Assembly: GCF_022511165.1 (NCBI RefSeq)
Contig: NZ_JAFLSB010000054.1
Span: forward strand, 1-9,584
Source: Helicobacter sp.
GTDB taxonomy: Bacteria > Campylobacterota > Campylobacteria > Campylobacterales > Helicobacteraceae
Length of the DNA: 9,584 bases
Direction: 5' to 3'
A program made the position numbers and the translations under genes. The notes under the pieces were generated by a model. The model did not search any database, had not been told where the DNA came from, and saw only the letters and a list, made by a program, of their open reading frames with translations. Within the stretch, counting starts at the first letter, position 1, and every line of letters starts with the position of its first letter. Below are positions 1 to 5,919 of the stretch, piece after piece.

Positions 1-519
1 TCTCATAAGCCCACCGATATGCACATCGCTTAATACTGCGATATGAAGAGGCGCATTTAAGCCTTTTATTTCAAGTGTGTGTTCAATAATACGAGGAGTT
101 TTGATACCATTATAAGTGCCAAAACCAAGCATAAGAAGGCTTAGAATGCACAGAGTAAGCCTTATCTTATGTCGCCAAAATGCGCGTTTGCTCTTTGTGT
201 GTAAAGTCATAATGATGAGTGAGGCGCATTGGTATAAAAAAGTCGCCATAGCACACACAAAAGCAATGCCTAGACAAAATGAAAGTAGGAAATAGAGAGC
301 TAAAGGCACATTTGGAGCATTACGCACAAAAAGATAAGTGATGCAGGCTAAGGCATTTACGCAAATAAGGACTTTCCACGCAAGCCGCACAAACACTTTA
401 GCAGAGAGAGATTTAAAGAGTGCTTTATAGATATAAATGTGGAGCACGATAAACACGAGTGAGCCCATAAAAGGAAAAATCGCACTTTGCATTTGGGCAA
501 ATTGGGGAATATCTTGCAT
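1..519 (-). CDS. Membrane-anchored metallophosphoesterase, N-terminal part (3' end outside window)
   Basis: The frame from ATG at 519-517 stays open for 173 codons down to base 1, so the gene is cut by the window edge. The start is supported by an AAAGGAATAA Shine-Dalgarno stretch just upstream (521-530) and begins MQDIPQFAQM. The first ~140 residues are hydrophobic, with about four predicted membrane segments (roughly residues 17-35, 46-66, 73-105 and 119-137). After them comes HIAVLSDVHIGG (about 159-170). Its D-x-H (D165, H167) is the first metal-binding motif of calcineurin-like phosphoesterases. In this family two metals in the catalytic domain hydrolyse phosphoesters; YkuE-type relatives act on lipid-linked substrates at the membrane. 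The substrate here cannot be told because the catalytic domain is missing. The gene lies downstream of rplT on the same strand, separated by 170 bases containing strong inverted repeats, so it is probably its own unit. Confidence 0.8.
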   Translation of the reverse strand, partial: MQDIPQFAQMQSAIFPFMGSLVFIVLHIYIYKALFKSLSAKVFVRLAWKVLICVNALACITYLFVRNAPNVPLALYFLLSFCLGIAFVCAMATFLYQCASLIIMTLHTKSKRAFWRHKIRLTLCILSLLMLGFGTYNGIKTPRIIEHTLEIKGLNAPLHIAVLSDVHIGGLMR

Positions 520-546
520 TTTATTCCTTTGCATTCATATTGGGCA

Positions 547-602
547 ATACATTTTATAGAATCTATGCCAAAAGCTCTCAATACAGATTCTATAAAATGT
601 AT
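547..602. terminator. Perfect 18-bp inverted repeat with AGAATCT core, after rplT
   Basis: Arm 547-564 (atacattttatagaatct) is the exact reverse complement of arm 585-602, with a 20-base loop between. It lies between the rplT stop (690) and the metallophosphoesterase start (519), where a minus-strand terminator of the secG-rplT operon is expected. There is no U-run directly after the stem on either strand, so intrinsic termination is not assured. RNA stabilisation or a DNA-level role is possible. The inner end of each arm carries the heptamer that is enriched across the window. Confidence 0.6.
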
Positions 603-630
603 GCGGATTCAATATGATAGTGGCTTTGAC

Positions 631-679
631 CAAGGTGCGCCCCACTTGTGTGTTGGTGCAGTTGTATGGACGCGCCTTG
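631..679. other. Imperfect GC-rich inverted repeat downstream of rplT
   Basis: Bases 631-642 (caaggtgcgccc) can pair with 668-679 (ggacgcgccttg) with one G-U pair and one mismatch, leaving a 25-base loop. It is GC-rich compared with its surroundings and starts 11 bases after the rplT stop on the minus strand. It could add to 3'-end formation of the operon. The long loop and lack of a clean U-run keep this tentative. Confidence 0.3.
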
Positions 680-689
680 TGTAAAGCGA

Positions 690-1043
690 TTATTTTATTT
701 TATCTTTCACGTTTGCAACAATAGCATTAAATGCGTTGATGTCATTCATCGCCATATCGGCAAGAATCTTCCTATCAAGATTGATATTTGCACATTTGAG
801 GGCATACATAAAGCGAGAATAGCTTAAGCCATTCATTTTACACGCTGCATTGATGCGCGTAATCCATAATTGCCTAAAATTGCGTTTTTTTTGCTTTCTA
901 TCGCGGAAAGCATAGCACAAACTGCGTTCAAGCTGCTCTTTAGCTTTTCTAAAATGCTTATGTCTGCCACTATAAAAGCCTCGTGCAAGTTTTAGAATCT
1001 TTTTATGTCTTTTTCTTCGGACAACGCCTGTTTTTACTCTCAT
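690..1043 (-). CDS. rplT: 50S ribosomal protein L20
   Basis: This 117-residue protein has the usual L20 length. It shows the very basic N-terminal tail (MRVKTGVVRRKRHKKILKLA), then the conserved ARGFYSGRHKHFRKAKEQ and RDRKQKKRNFRQLWITRINAA blocks that bind domain II of 23S rRNA, and a globular C-terminus with YSRFMYALKCANINLDRKILADMA. L20 is needed early in 50S assembly and in several bacteria represses the infC-rpmI-rplT messenger. The ATG at 1043 has an AAAGGAG ribosome site a few bases upstream. It is the last gene of the secG-to-rplT operon, 87 bases after rpmI and followed by two inverted repeats. No features are unusual. Confidence 0.98.
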   Translation of the reverse strand: MRVKTGVVRRKRHKKILKLARGFYSGRHKHFRKAKEQLERSLCYAFRDRKQKKRNFRQLWITRINAACKMNGLSYSRFMYALKCANINLDRKILADMAMNDINAFNAIVANVKDKIK

Positions 1044-1089
1044 TATTTCTCCTTTACCTTAATTGAGGTGTAAGCTAACGCTTCTCTTT

Positions 1090-1115
1090 CCCATAGTAAT
1101 TTTTACATCTATGGG
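1090..1115 (-). promoter_or_regulatory. Hairpin in the rpmI-rplT spacer
   Basis: The 87-base spacer between rpmI and rplT is the longest gap inside this operon. Read on the minus strand it contains CCCATAG (1115-1109) and its exact complement CTATGGG (1096-1090), with a 12-base loop that can itself close as GTAA/TTAC. It lies about 45 bases before the rplT start. A role in L20 control, attenuation or RNA processing is possible but not shown. The stem alone supports a structured RNA element. Confidence 0.35.
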
Positions 1116-1130
1116 GAGCAAGATTCTTTT

Positions 1131-1325
1131 TTAAGCCATACAAAGTAGGCTTTTTACAGAATCAACATTTGTGCTGTGAACATATTTTGGCGCATTGAGA
1201 TTTGCTTTGCGCTGTGGCGATTTTTTTGTCAAGATATGGCTTTTAAACGCACTACCGCGCTTAATAACATTTTTCTTGAGTTTAAATCGCTTTGCTGCGC
1301 CGCGATTTGTTTTCATCTTTGGCAT
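1131..1325 (-). CDS. rpmI: 50S ribosomal protein L35
   Basis: This small basic protein of 64 residues begins MPKMKTNRGAAKRFKLKKN, the signature of bL35. It continues with VIKRGSAFKSHILTKKSPQRK, matching the conserved H-I/L-L-T-K-K-S region. L35 is a late-assembling protein of the large subunit. The ATG at 1325 is preceded by AAAGGAG at the normal distance. It sits 21 bases after infC and 87 bases before rplT, the classic infC-rpmI-rplT order. The last ~15 residues (VHSTNVDSVKSLLCMA) are the least conserved part, as usual for the family. Confidence 0.97.
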   Translation of the reverse strand: MPKMKTNRGAAKRFKLKKNVIKRGSAFKSHILTKKSPQRKANLNAPKYVHSTNVDSVKSLLCMA

Positions 1326-1346
1326 TATCTCTCTCCTTTCATAAGA

Positions 1347-1871
1347 TTAGTGCTTGTCTTTTTTCTTTGGCACATAGAGGATGTTGAGGTATTTTCCCTC
1401 TAATTTTGGCTCTTTTTCTGCTGTGGCTATATCCTCAAGCATTAAGGCGACCTTGCGTAATGTCTCCATTCCCGCCTCTGGGATACTCAATTCACGTTGC
1501 TTCAAAAAGACTTTAAACTTTACGTGTTTGCCAGATTCTAAAAACTCTATGGCGTGTTTGACTTTGTAATTAATATCATTTTGTGCAATTTGAGTAGAGA
1601 GCTTAATCTCTTTAATTTCAATTTGCTTTTGCTTTTTGCGTGCTTCCTTTTGTTTTTTTTCAGCCTGATAGCGGAATTTACCATAATCCATAATCTTGCA
1701 TACAGGTGGTTTAGCAGTAGGTGAGATAAGCACCAAATCAAGCCCAGCTTTTTGGGCAAGATTCAAAGCTTCTGCTGAAGAAATGATGCCATACACCTCG
1801 CCATTATCACCTACGCAACGCACTTCTTTGAAATTTATCTCTTCATTGAGTAATACTTCTTCTTTGCTCAA
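1347..1871 (-). CDS. infC: Translation initiation factor IF-3
   Basis: The 174-residue product is full-length IF3. The N-domain carries LLNEEINFKEVRCVGDNGEVYGI (about 7-29) and PPVCKIMDYGKFRYQ (about 55-69). A lysine-rich linker helix follows at about 72-91, then the C-domain with IKLSTQIAQNDINYKVKHAIEFLESGKHVKFKV. IF3 binds the 30S subunit, checks the initiator tRNA-start codon pair and prevents subunit joining. The start used is TTG (1871-1869); no in-frame ATG fits before the conserved N-domain. TTG overlaps the thrS stop as TTGA, so translation is probably coupled to thrS. A GGAGAGG stretch precedes it. In E. coli infC starts with the rare AUU and IF3 represses itself through that codon; the TTG here may allow similar feedback, which is inference. 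Confidence 0.97.
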   Translation of the reverse strand: MSKEEVLLNEEINFKEVRCVGDNGEVYGIISSAEALNLAQKAGLDLVLISPTAKPPVCKIMDYGKFRYQAEKKQKEARKKQKQIEIKEIKLSTQIAQNDINYKVKHAIEFLESGKHVKFKVFLKQRELSIPEAGMETLRKVALMLEDIATAEKEPKLEGKYLNILYVPKKKDKH

Positions 1872-3679
1872 AAGCGAACCTCTCCTATTTTGGTTTGTAA
1901 TGTAGCAATCAATGTTTCTTCAGAAAGCTCATATTGTGATTTCTCTCTCCTATCGCGGATTGCAAGAATCTTGCTCTCTACTTCTTTTGCGCCAATAACG
2001 ACAATCAAAGGCACGCGTTGCTTTTCAGCAAGTCTTATTTTTTTATTAAGACTTTCATTTTTATCTAATACTTCAGCATACGCGCCAATATGCAAAATTT
2101 TAGCGCGCAAAGCCTTTGCATATTCAAGCTGTGCATCGCCAATAGGAATAAGGATTACTTGGGTAGGGGCAATAAAAAGCGGAAATTCTCCGCTAAAATG
2201 TTCTGTCAAGATAGCAACGAAGCGCTCAAATGAGCCAAGCAAGGCGCGATGAATCATCACAGGCTGCACTTGCTCATTATGCTCATCAGTATAGCTTAGC
2301 GCAAATCGTTCAGGCAGATTCATATCGATTTGAATCGTGCCGCATTGCCATTTTCTACCAATCGCATCAGTGATTTTAATATCAATCTTTGGTCCATAAA
2401 ATGCCCCACCACCCTCATCTATACGATAAGCGATGTGATTTTGCTCTAGGGCATTTTTAAGCGCACTTGTTGCACTCTCCCATACTTTATCCTCGCCTAT
2501 GGATTTTTCTGGGCGAGTGGAGAGTTCCATTTCATAGCTAAAGCCAAATGCGTTCATAATACTTTTGCAAAAAGCGATAATATCATTGACTTCAGCACAA
2601 ATTTGATTCATTGTGCAAAAAATATGTGCATCATCTTGTGTAAATTCCCTCACGCGCAATAAACCGTGCAATACACCGCTTTTTTCGTGGCGATGCACGA
2701 TGCCATATTCATAAAAGCGCAGAGGCAAATCACGATAGCTCCTTAAAGCACTTTGATATACCTTAATATGCCCTATGCAGTTCATTGGCTTAATGCCATA
2801 TTCAACTTCATCAATGGTTGTAAAATACATATTTTCGCCATAATTGGCATAATGTCCGCTTGTTTTCCATACCGCGCTTTTTAGAATCTCAGGTCCTCTT
2901 ACAGGCTCATAACCACGCTCTATAAGGGCACGAGTGAGGAGATTCTCAAGATTCTTGCGTAATCTTGCCCCCTTAGGTAGCCAAATAGGCAAACCTGCGC
3001 CAATTTCCTCATCAAAAGTAAAAAGCCCCATTTCTTGCGCGAGTTTGCGATGATCGCGCTTTTTTGCTTCCTCAAGCTGATGAAGATAGTTTTTAAGTGA
3101 TGCTTTATCCGCAAAGGCAATGCCATAAATGCGTGTGAGCATTTGTGCTTTTTCATCACCTCCCAAATACGCTCCTGCAATCTTTGTGAGCTTAAAATGC
3201 TCTAAAAGTCCGGTATGTGGGAGATGAGGTCCTCTGCATAAATCCTCAAAATCGCCTTGTTGATAAATGCTAAGTTCATTATTAGGGATACGACTCATCA
3301 CAGCAACCTTAAGCTCATCTCCTTTGAATCTTTCCTCCACTTGCGCACGTGGAAGAGTTATTTTAGTAATAGGATAGGCTTTTTGGGCGATTTTTCGCAT
3401 TGTGGATTCTATGAGGGGTAAATCCTCCTCGCCAATTTTGGCATTCACTTTAAAGTCATAATAAAAACCCTCATCAACTACGGGTCCTACAAAAAATTGC
3501 GCTTCGGGATAGAGGGCTTTGATTGCTTGAGCCATAAGATGTGCGCAGGAGTGGCGGATAATTTCTAAAGATTCATAGGAGTTATCAAAATATATCTCAC
3601 TCCCCGTAATGCCTAGCTCTTTTGCAGTGCAGAGATCATAAATGTCTTGATTAACTTTAATACCTATGACTTCGCTCAT
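1868..3679 (-). CDS. thrS: Threonyl-tRNA synthetase
   Basis: This 603-residue class II synthetase charges tRNA-Thr. The editing domain shows HSCAH (H43, H47) and CRGPH (C148, H152), the residues that clear mischarged Ser-tRNA. The catalytic core has motif 1 around GPEIL (262-266), motif 2 as RFYEYGIVHRHEKSGVLHGL (321-340), zinc ligands C301, H352 and H477, and motif 3 in GSFERF (482-487). The anticodon-binding domain fills about 500-603. Only ~42 residues precede the first editing histidine, so the N-terminal TGS domain found in E. coli ThrRS is largely missing. The H. pylori enzyme is also short there. The ATG at 3679 lies one base after the frr stop, with GAAGG just inside the frr end; the 3' end overlaps infC. 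Both junctions point to coupled translation. Confidence 0.98.
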   Translation of the reverse strand: MSEVIGIKVNQDIYDLCTAKELGITGSEIYFDNSYESLEIIRHSCAHLMAQAIKALYPEAQFFVGPVVDEGFYYDFKVNAKIGEEDLPLIESTMRKIAQKAYPITKITLPRAQVEERFKGDELKVAVMSRIPNNELSIYQQGDFEDLCRGPHLPHTGLLEHFKLTKIAGAYLGGDEKAQMLTRIYGIAFADKASLKNYLHQLEEAKKRDHRKLAQEMGLFTFDEEIGAGLPIWLPKGARLRKNLENLLTRALIERGYEPVRGPEILKSAVWKTSGHYANYGENMYFTTIDEVEYGIKPMNCIGHIKVYQSALRSYRDLPLRFYEYGIVHRHEKSGVLHGLLRVREFTQDDAHIFCTMNQICAEVNDIIAFCKSIMNAFGFSYEMELSTRPEKSIGEDKVWESATSALKNALEQNHIAYRIDEGGGAFYGPKIDIKITDAIGRKWQCGTIQIDMNLPERFALSYTDEHNEQVQPVMIHRALLGSFERFVAILTEHFSGEFPLFIAPTQVILIPIGDAQLEYAKALRAKILHIGAYAEVLDKNESLNKKIRLAEKQRVPLIVVIGAKEVESKILAIRDRREKSQYELSEETLIATLQTKIGEVRF

Positions 3680-3680
3680 T

Positions 3681-4238
3681 TTATACCTTCATTATTTCTT
3701 CTTCTTTGTGTTTAACCATTTCATCGCATTTTTTTACAAACTCATCGGTATATTTTTGAATCTCATCAAGTGCTTTTTTATTTTCATCTTCAGTAATGCT
3801 TTTATCTTTTTCAAGCTTTTTGATGTGATTATTAGCATCTTGTCTAATATTGCGAATAGCAATTTTTGCTTTTTCACCCATAGCCCTTGCATTTTTGGCA
3901 ATTTCTATGCGCTGCTCTTTGCTCATAGGTGGGAAGAAAAGCTTGATACACTCGCTATCGCTATTTGGATTGACACCAATATTTGCTTCCTGCAACGCTT
4001 TTTCAATATCTTTAAGTAGAGGTTTCTCCCAAGGCGTGATGATGATTGTTGTCGCATCTTGGGCAATTACCGAGCCTACTTGATTAAGCGGGGTGGGAGT
4101 GCCATAATAATCAATGCGGATATTATCAAGGATATTCACACTTACCTTGCCACTGCGGAGTGTGCCAAAATCTCTACGAAGAGATTCTATTGTTTTATCC
4201 ATATGGGTTTTGGCATCTTTATAAATATCATTAAGCAT
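3681..4238 (-). CDS. frr: Ribosome recycling factor
   Basis: RRF works with EF-G to split post-termination ribosomes. The 185-residue product shows the family blocks LRRDFGTLRSGKVSVNILD, DYYGTPTPLNQVGSV, ITPWEKPLLKDIEKALQ, NIGVNPNSD and the long helical region MGEKAKIAIRNIRQDANNHIKKLEKDKSI. Two ATGs stand in tandem (4241 and 4238). The AAAGG site at 4249-4245 is only three bases from the first but six from the second, and related proteins begin ML rather than MML, so 4238 is chosen. It starts nine bases after the secG stop and ends one base before thrS, inside the same operon. Confidence 0.96.
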   Translation of the reverse strand: MLNDIYKDAKTHMDKTIESLRRDFGTLRSGKVSVNILDNIRIDYYGTPTPLNQVGSVIAQDATTIIITPWEKPLLKDIEKALQEANIGVNPNSDSECIKLFFPPMSKEQRIEIAKNARAMGEKAKIAIRNIRQDANNHIKKLEKDKSITEDENKKALDEIQKYTDEFVKKCDEMVKHKEEEIMKV

Positions 4239-4247
4239 CATTTTCCT

Positions 4248-4622
4248 TTATTGTTCTTTTTTAGAATCTTCTATGGGGGCTAATAGCGGTGCAGATGGGG
4301 CTGCATTCTCATCAACAATAAATGCGCTTGCATCAGGCTGTGTAGGAGAAGGAGCAGATAAAACATCGCTTGGGAGGCTATCAAGCACACTTTTTTGACT
4401 TTGTTTGTTGTAAGTGTAGCCTAGAGCAATAGTGTTAAGCACAAAGAGCAATCCCAAAAACATTGTAAATTTTGCTAAAAATCCAGCAGGACCCTTTGCT
4501 CCAAATACAGATTCATTGCTACCACTATATGCGCCAAGCCCGATACTTGAGCTTTTTTGCAATAAAACAATAATAGTGATAAACACTGCTAGGACAATTT
4601 GAATAATAAAAAAAACATTCAT
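4248..4622 (-). CDS. secG: Protein-export membrane protein SecG
   Basis: SecG is the small third subunit of the SecYEG channel in the inner membrane and assists SecA-driven export. The 124-residue product has membrane helix 1 at about 3-21, the conserved LLQKSSSIGLGAYSG and GSNESVFGAKGPAGFLAK blocks in the loop, and helix 2 at about 52-70. A Pro/Ala/Ser-rich acidic tail follows (about 80-124), longer than in the shortest SecGs and probably disordered. The frame opens further at a TTG (4634), but ATG at 4622 is preferred because GGAG lies six bases upstream and the protein then begins MNVFFIIQIV, directly with helix 1. It is the first gene after the promoter near 4670 and starts the secG-frr-thrS-infC-rpmI-rplT run. 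Confidence 0.95.
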   Translation of the reverse strand: MNVFFIIQIVLAVFITIIVLLQKSSSIGLGAYSGSNESVFGAKGPAGFLAKFTMFLGLLFVLNTIALGYTYNKQSQKSVLDSLPSDVLSAPSPTQPDASAFIVDENAAPSAPLLAPIEDSKKEQ

Positions 4623-4658
4623 TGATTGCTCCAATATCGCAAAATAAGTTTAAAACAA

Positions 4659-4680
4659 GCGCCCGATTATAGCAAAAAAT
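4659..4680 (-). promoter_or_regulatory. Extended -10 promoter for the secG-rplT operon
   Basis: On the minus strand TGCTATAAT (4674-4666) is a perfect TATAAT -10 box with the TG-N extension, directly preceded by a run of six T. This is the typical sigma-70 promoter form of Helicobacter and Campylobacter, which rely on T-rich stretches instead of a -35 box. The likely start of transcription is near 4659, giving a ~37-base leader before the secG ATG. No other convincing promoter is seen in the short gaps of the operon. Confidence 0.75.
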
Positions 4681-4684
4681 CCTT

Positions 4685-4700
4685 ATAACAAGCTTGTAAT
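4685..4700. promoter_or_regulatory. Palindrome between the divergent promoters
   Basis: Bases 4688-4697 (acaagcttgt) form a perfect palindrome. It extends to 4685-4700 with one mismatched pair. It sits about 26-41 bases upstream of the predicted secG transcription start and upstream of the plus-strand gene at 4758, so it could be an operator. A 10-bp palindrome can arise by chance, so this is weak. Confidence 0.25.
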
Positions 4701-4718
4701 TGGTTTCTTTTGTAAGGA

Positions 4719-4724
4719 TAGAAT
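4719..4724 (+). promoter_or_regulatory. Possible -10 box for the plus-strand exported-protein gene
   Basis: TAGAAT at 4719-4724 follows the T-rich stretch at 4703-4711. It precedes the first plausible start of the plus-strand gene (4758) by about 34 bases. Spacing and composition fit a Helicobacter-type promoter, but the hexamer is only a partial match and the heptamer-rich background makes such strings common here. Confidence 0.3.
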
Positions 4725-4757
4725 AAGTTAAAGGAGCTTGATAGAGGAGAGACAAGA

Positions 4758-5104
4758 ATGAAAAAGTTAGTTTATTGGAGTTTTGCTATCTTTTCTTTTT
4801 CACAATGCTAGAAGCAAATCCATTTAGGGGTTTAACATATGAAGATTTCTCTAATGAGCAACAATGGGCTATAAAATTATTTGATTTAAAAGTAAGCACT
4901 TTATCTTGGGCTGGGAATTATGAAGGATATGTGCAAGATTGCACAAAAGCATATCAAGAATTGATAAAAAATTTTGATGTAAAAAAAGATTTTGATATTA
5001 ATGCTAATGCGCAAATAGTCTGCAAGCGATACTTTGCAGGATTTGAGCAGCATAAATTTAATGCTGATGTGTTAAAAATTTTATCAAATGAGGATAAAGA
5101 TTAA
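4758..5104 (+). CDS. Small exported protein of unknown function, start region frameshifted
   Basis: The main open frame ends at TAA 5102-5104 and encodes the body from about MLEANPFRGLTYEDFSNEQQ (ATG 4805) onward. The best translation start is ATG 4758, preceded by GGAGAGACAAGA, but that frame reads MKKLVYWSFAIFSFSQC and hits TAG at 4809. One extra base joins the two. A sixth A in the A-run at 4761-4765 gives MKKVSLLEFCYLFFFTMLEA before NPF; an extra T at 4796-4800 gives MKKLVYWSFAIFSFFTMLEA. Both are good signal peptides with cleavage after MLEA, so the intact product would be a periplasmic protein of about 95 mature residues. The body has two cysteines (in YVQDCTKAY and IVCKRYF) and no motif I recognise. 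It may be a sequencing error, a pseudogene, slippage-controlled expression, or initiation at TTG 4775 or ATG 4805. It is the only plus-strand gene and converges on murB with a 19-base gap. Confidence 0.6.
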
Positions 5105-5123
5105 GAAGTTTTATTGAGTGTAT

Positions 5124-5915
5124 TTATTGTAGAATCTGCACTTCGCATTCAAGCTCTATGCCACTTTCTTCAAATACGCGTTTTTTGGCAAAGTCAATAA
5201 GCTTAAGGGCATCATCAAAACGCGCTTTACCCTTATTAATAAGAAAATTGGCGTGTTTTTCACTCAAGGCAGCATCTCCTATCCCATAGCCCTTTAATCC
5301 CACAGATTCTAAAAGTCTCCCTGCAAAATCATCTTTGGGGTTTTTAAAGCAGCTTCCGCAACTTGGTTCTTTGGGGTGGGATTTGCGTAGAGCATTACAC
5401 TGCTGTGTAAGCGCGTGATTAAAACCTATGCGTTTATAGAATCTTGCTGCTAGAATCACGCCCTCTATACCACTATTGCGATATGCCATAGGAAAAGTGT
5501 GGGTATCCTGCCACTCACCATTAACATTAATAGACATAAGGGCTTTGGCAATCTCGTAAGTTTTCATTCCTGCATTCATTTTAATAAGCCCACCTAGGCT
5601 ACCGGGCAGAGCTTGGAGGAACTCTACACCTGTAAGGTTATGTGTTTTAAAATAGCGAAAAATGGCACTTGAAAGAGTAGCTGCACCAATTTCTATATAG
5701 TCTTGTTTGTCTTCAATGTAAGAGAATGGCTCATCAAGGAGTGCAAGATGATGCGCATTGGGCGAGATAAGGAGATTATTTGCCCTACCGATAAGCTGCA
5801 TATGGTGCGAGAGGGCATAGAGTGCATCTTCTTGGTTTTGTATGAGGGATACTTCAAGGGGAGTGCCGATTTTTAAGCTTGAATATTTTGCAAAATCAAT
5901 AAGCTTTGTTTGCAT
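5124..5915 (-). CDS. murB: UDP-N-acetylenolpyruvoylglucosamine reductase
   Basis: MurB uses NADPH and FAD to reduce UDP-GlcNAc-enolpyruvate to UDP-MurNAc, the second step of cytoplasmic peptidoglycan synthesis. The 263-residue product shows the FAD-binding LIGRANNLLI (41-50) and PGSLGGLIKMNAGM (104-117), YRNSG (145-149) with the conserved Tyr-Arg, GSCFKNP (187-193) with proton donor Ser188, and a C-terminal Glu in CEVQIL (E258). Length and gaps fit the shorter type II MurB, close to H. pylori MurB. The ATG at 5915 lies four bases after the fliQ stop and has no clear Shine-Dalgarno sequence, suggesting translation by coupling to fliQ. H. pylori also has fliQ directly before murB. The 3' end faces the plus-strand gene across 19 bases with no obvious terminator. 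Confidence 0.96.
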   Translation of the reverse strand: MQTKLIDFAKYSSLKIGTPLEVSLIQNQEDALYALSHHMQLIGRANNLLISPNAHHLALLDEPFSYIEDKQDYIEIGAATLSSAIFRYFKTHNLTGVEFLQALPGSLGGLIKMNAGMKTYEIAKALMSINVNGEWQDTHTFPMAYRNSGIEGVILAARFYKRIGFNHALTQQCNALRKSHPKEPSCGSCFKNPKDDFAGRLLESVGLKGYGIGDAALSEKHANFLINKGKARFDDALKLIDFAKKRVFEESGIELECEVQILQ

Positions 5916-5919
5916 AGAT

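Noticed and set aside
487..684. Plus-strand frame of 65 codons covering the inverted repeats after rplT
   Set aside because: It is composed of inverted-repeat and intergenic sequence, overlaps the start of the metallophosphoesterase gene, and has no ribosome site or recognisable product.
1890..2252. Plus-strand frame of 120 codons inside thrS
   Set aside because: It lies entirely antisense to the conserved C-terminal part of ThrRS and has no motif of its own.
3666..4019. Phe/Ile-rich plus-strand frame of 117 codons resembling a membrane protein
   Set aside because: It is the complement of the Lys/Glu-rich coding strand of frr, which turns into Phe/Leu/Ile codons; frr itself is unmistakable.
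4239..4241. First of two tandem ATGs as the frr start
   Set aside because: It is only three bases from the AAAGG site; the second ATG has better spacing and matches the ML start of related proteins. The difference is one residue and cannot be settled by eye.
4623..4634. Upstream TTG start giving a 128-residue SecG
   Set aside because: The TTG overlaps the GGAG ribosome site that fits ATG 4622, and the family N-terminus begins at that ATG.
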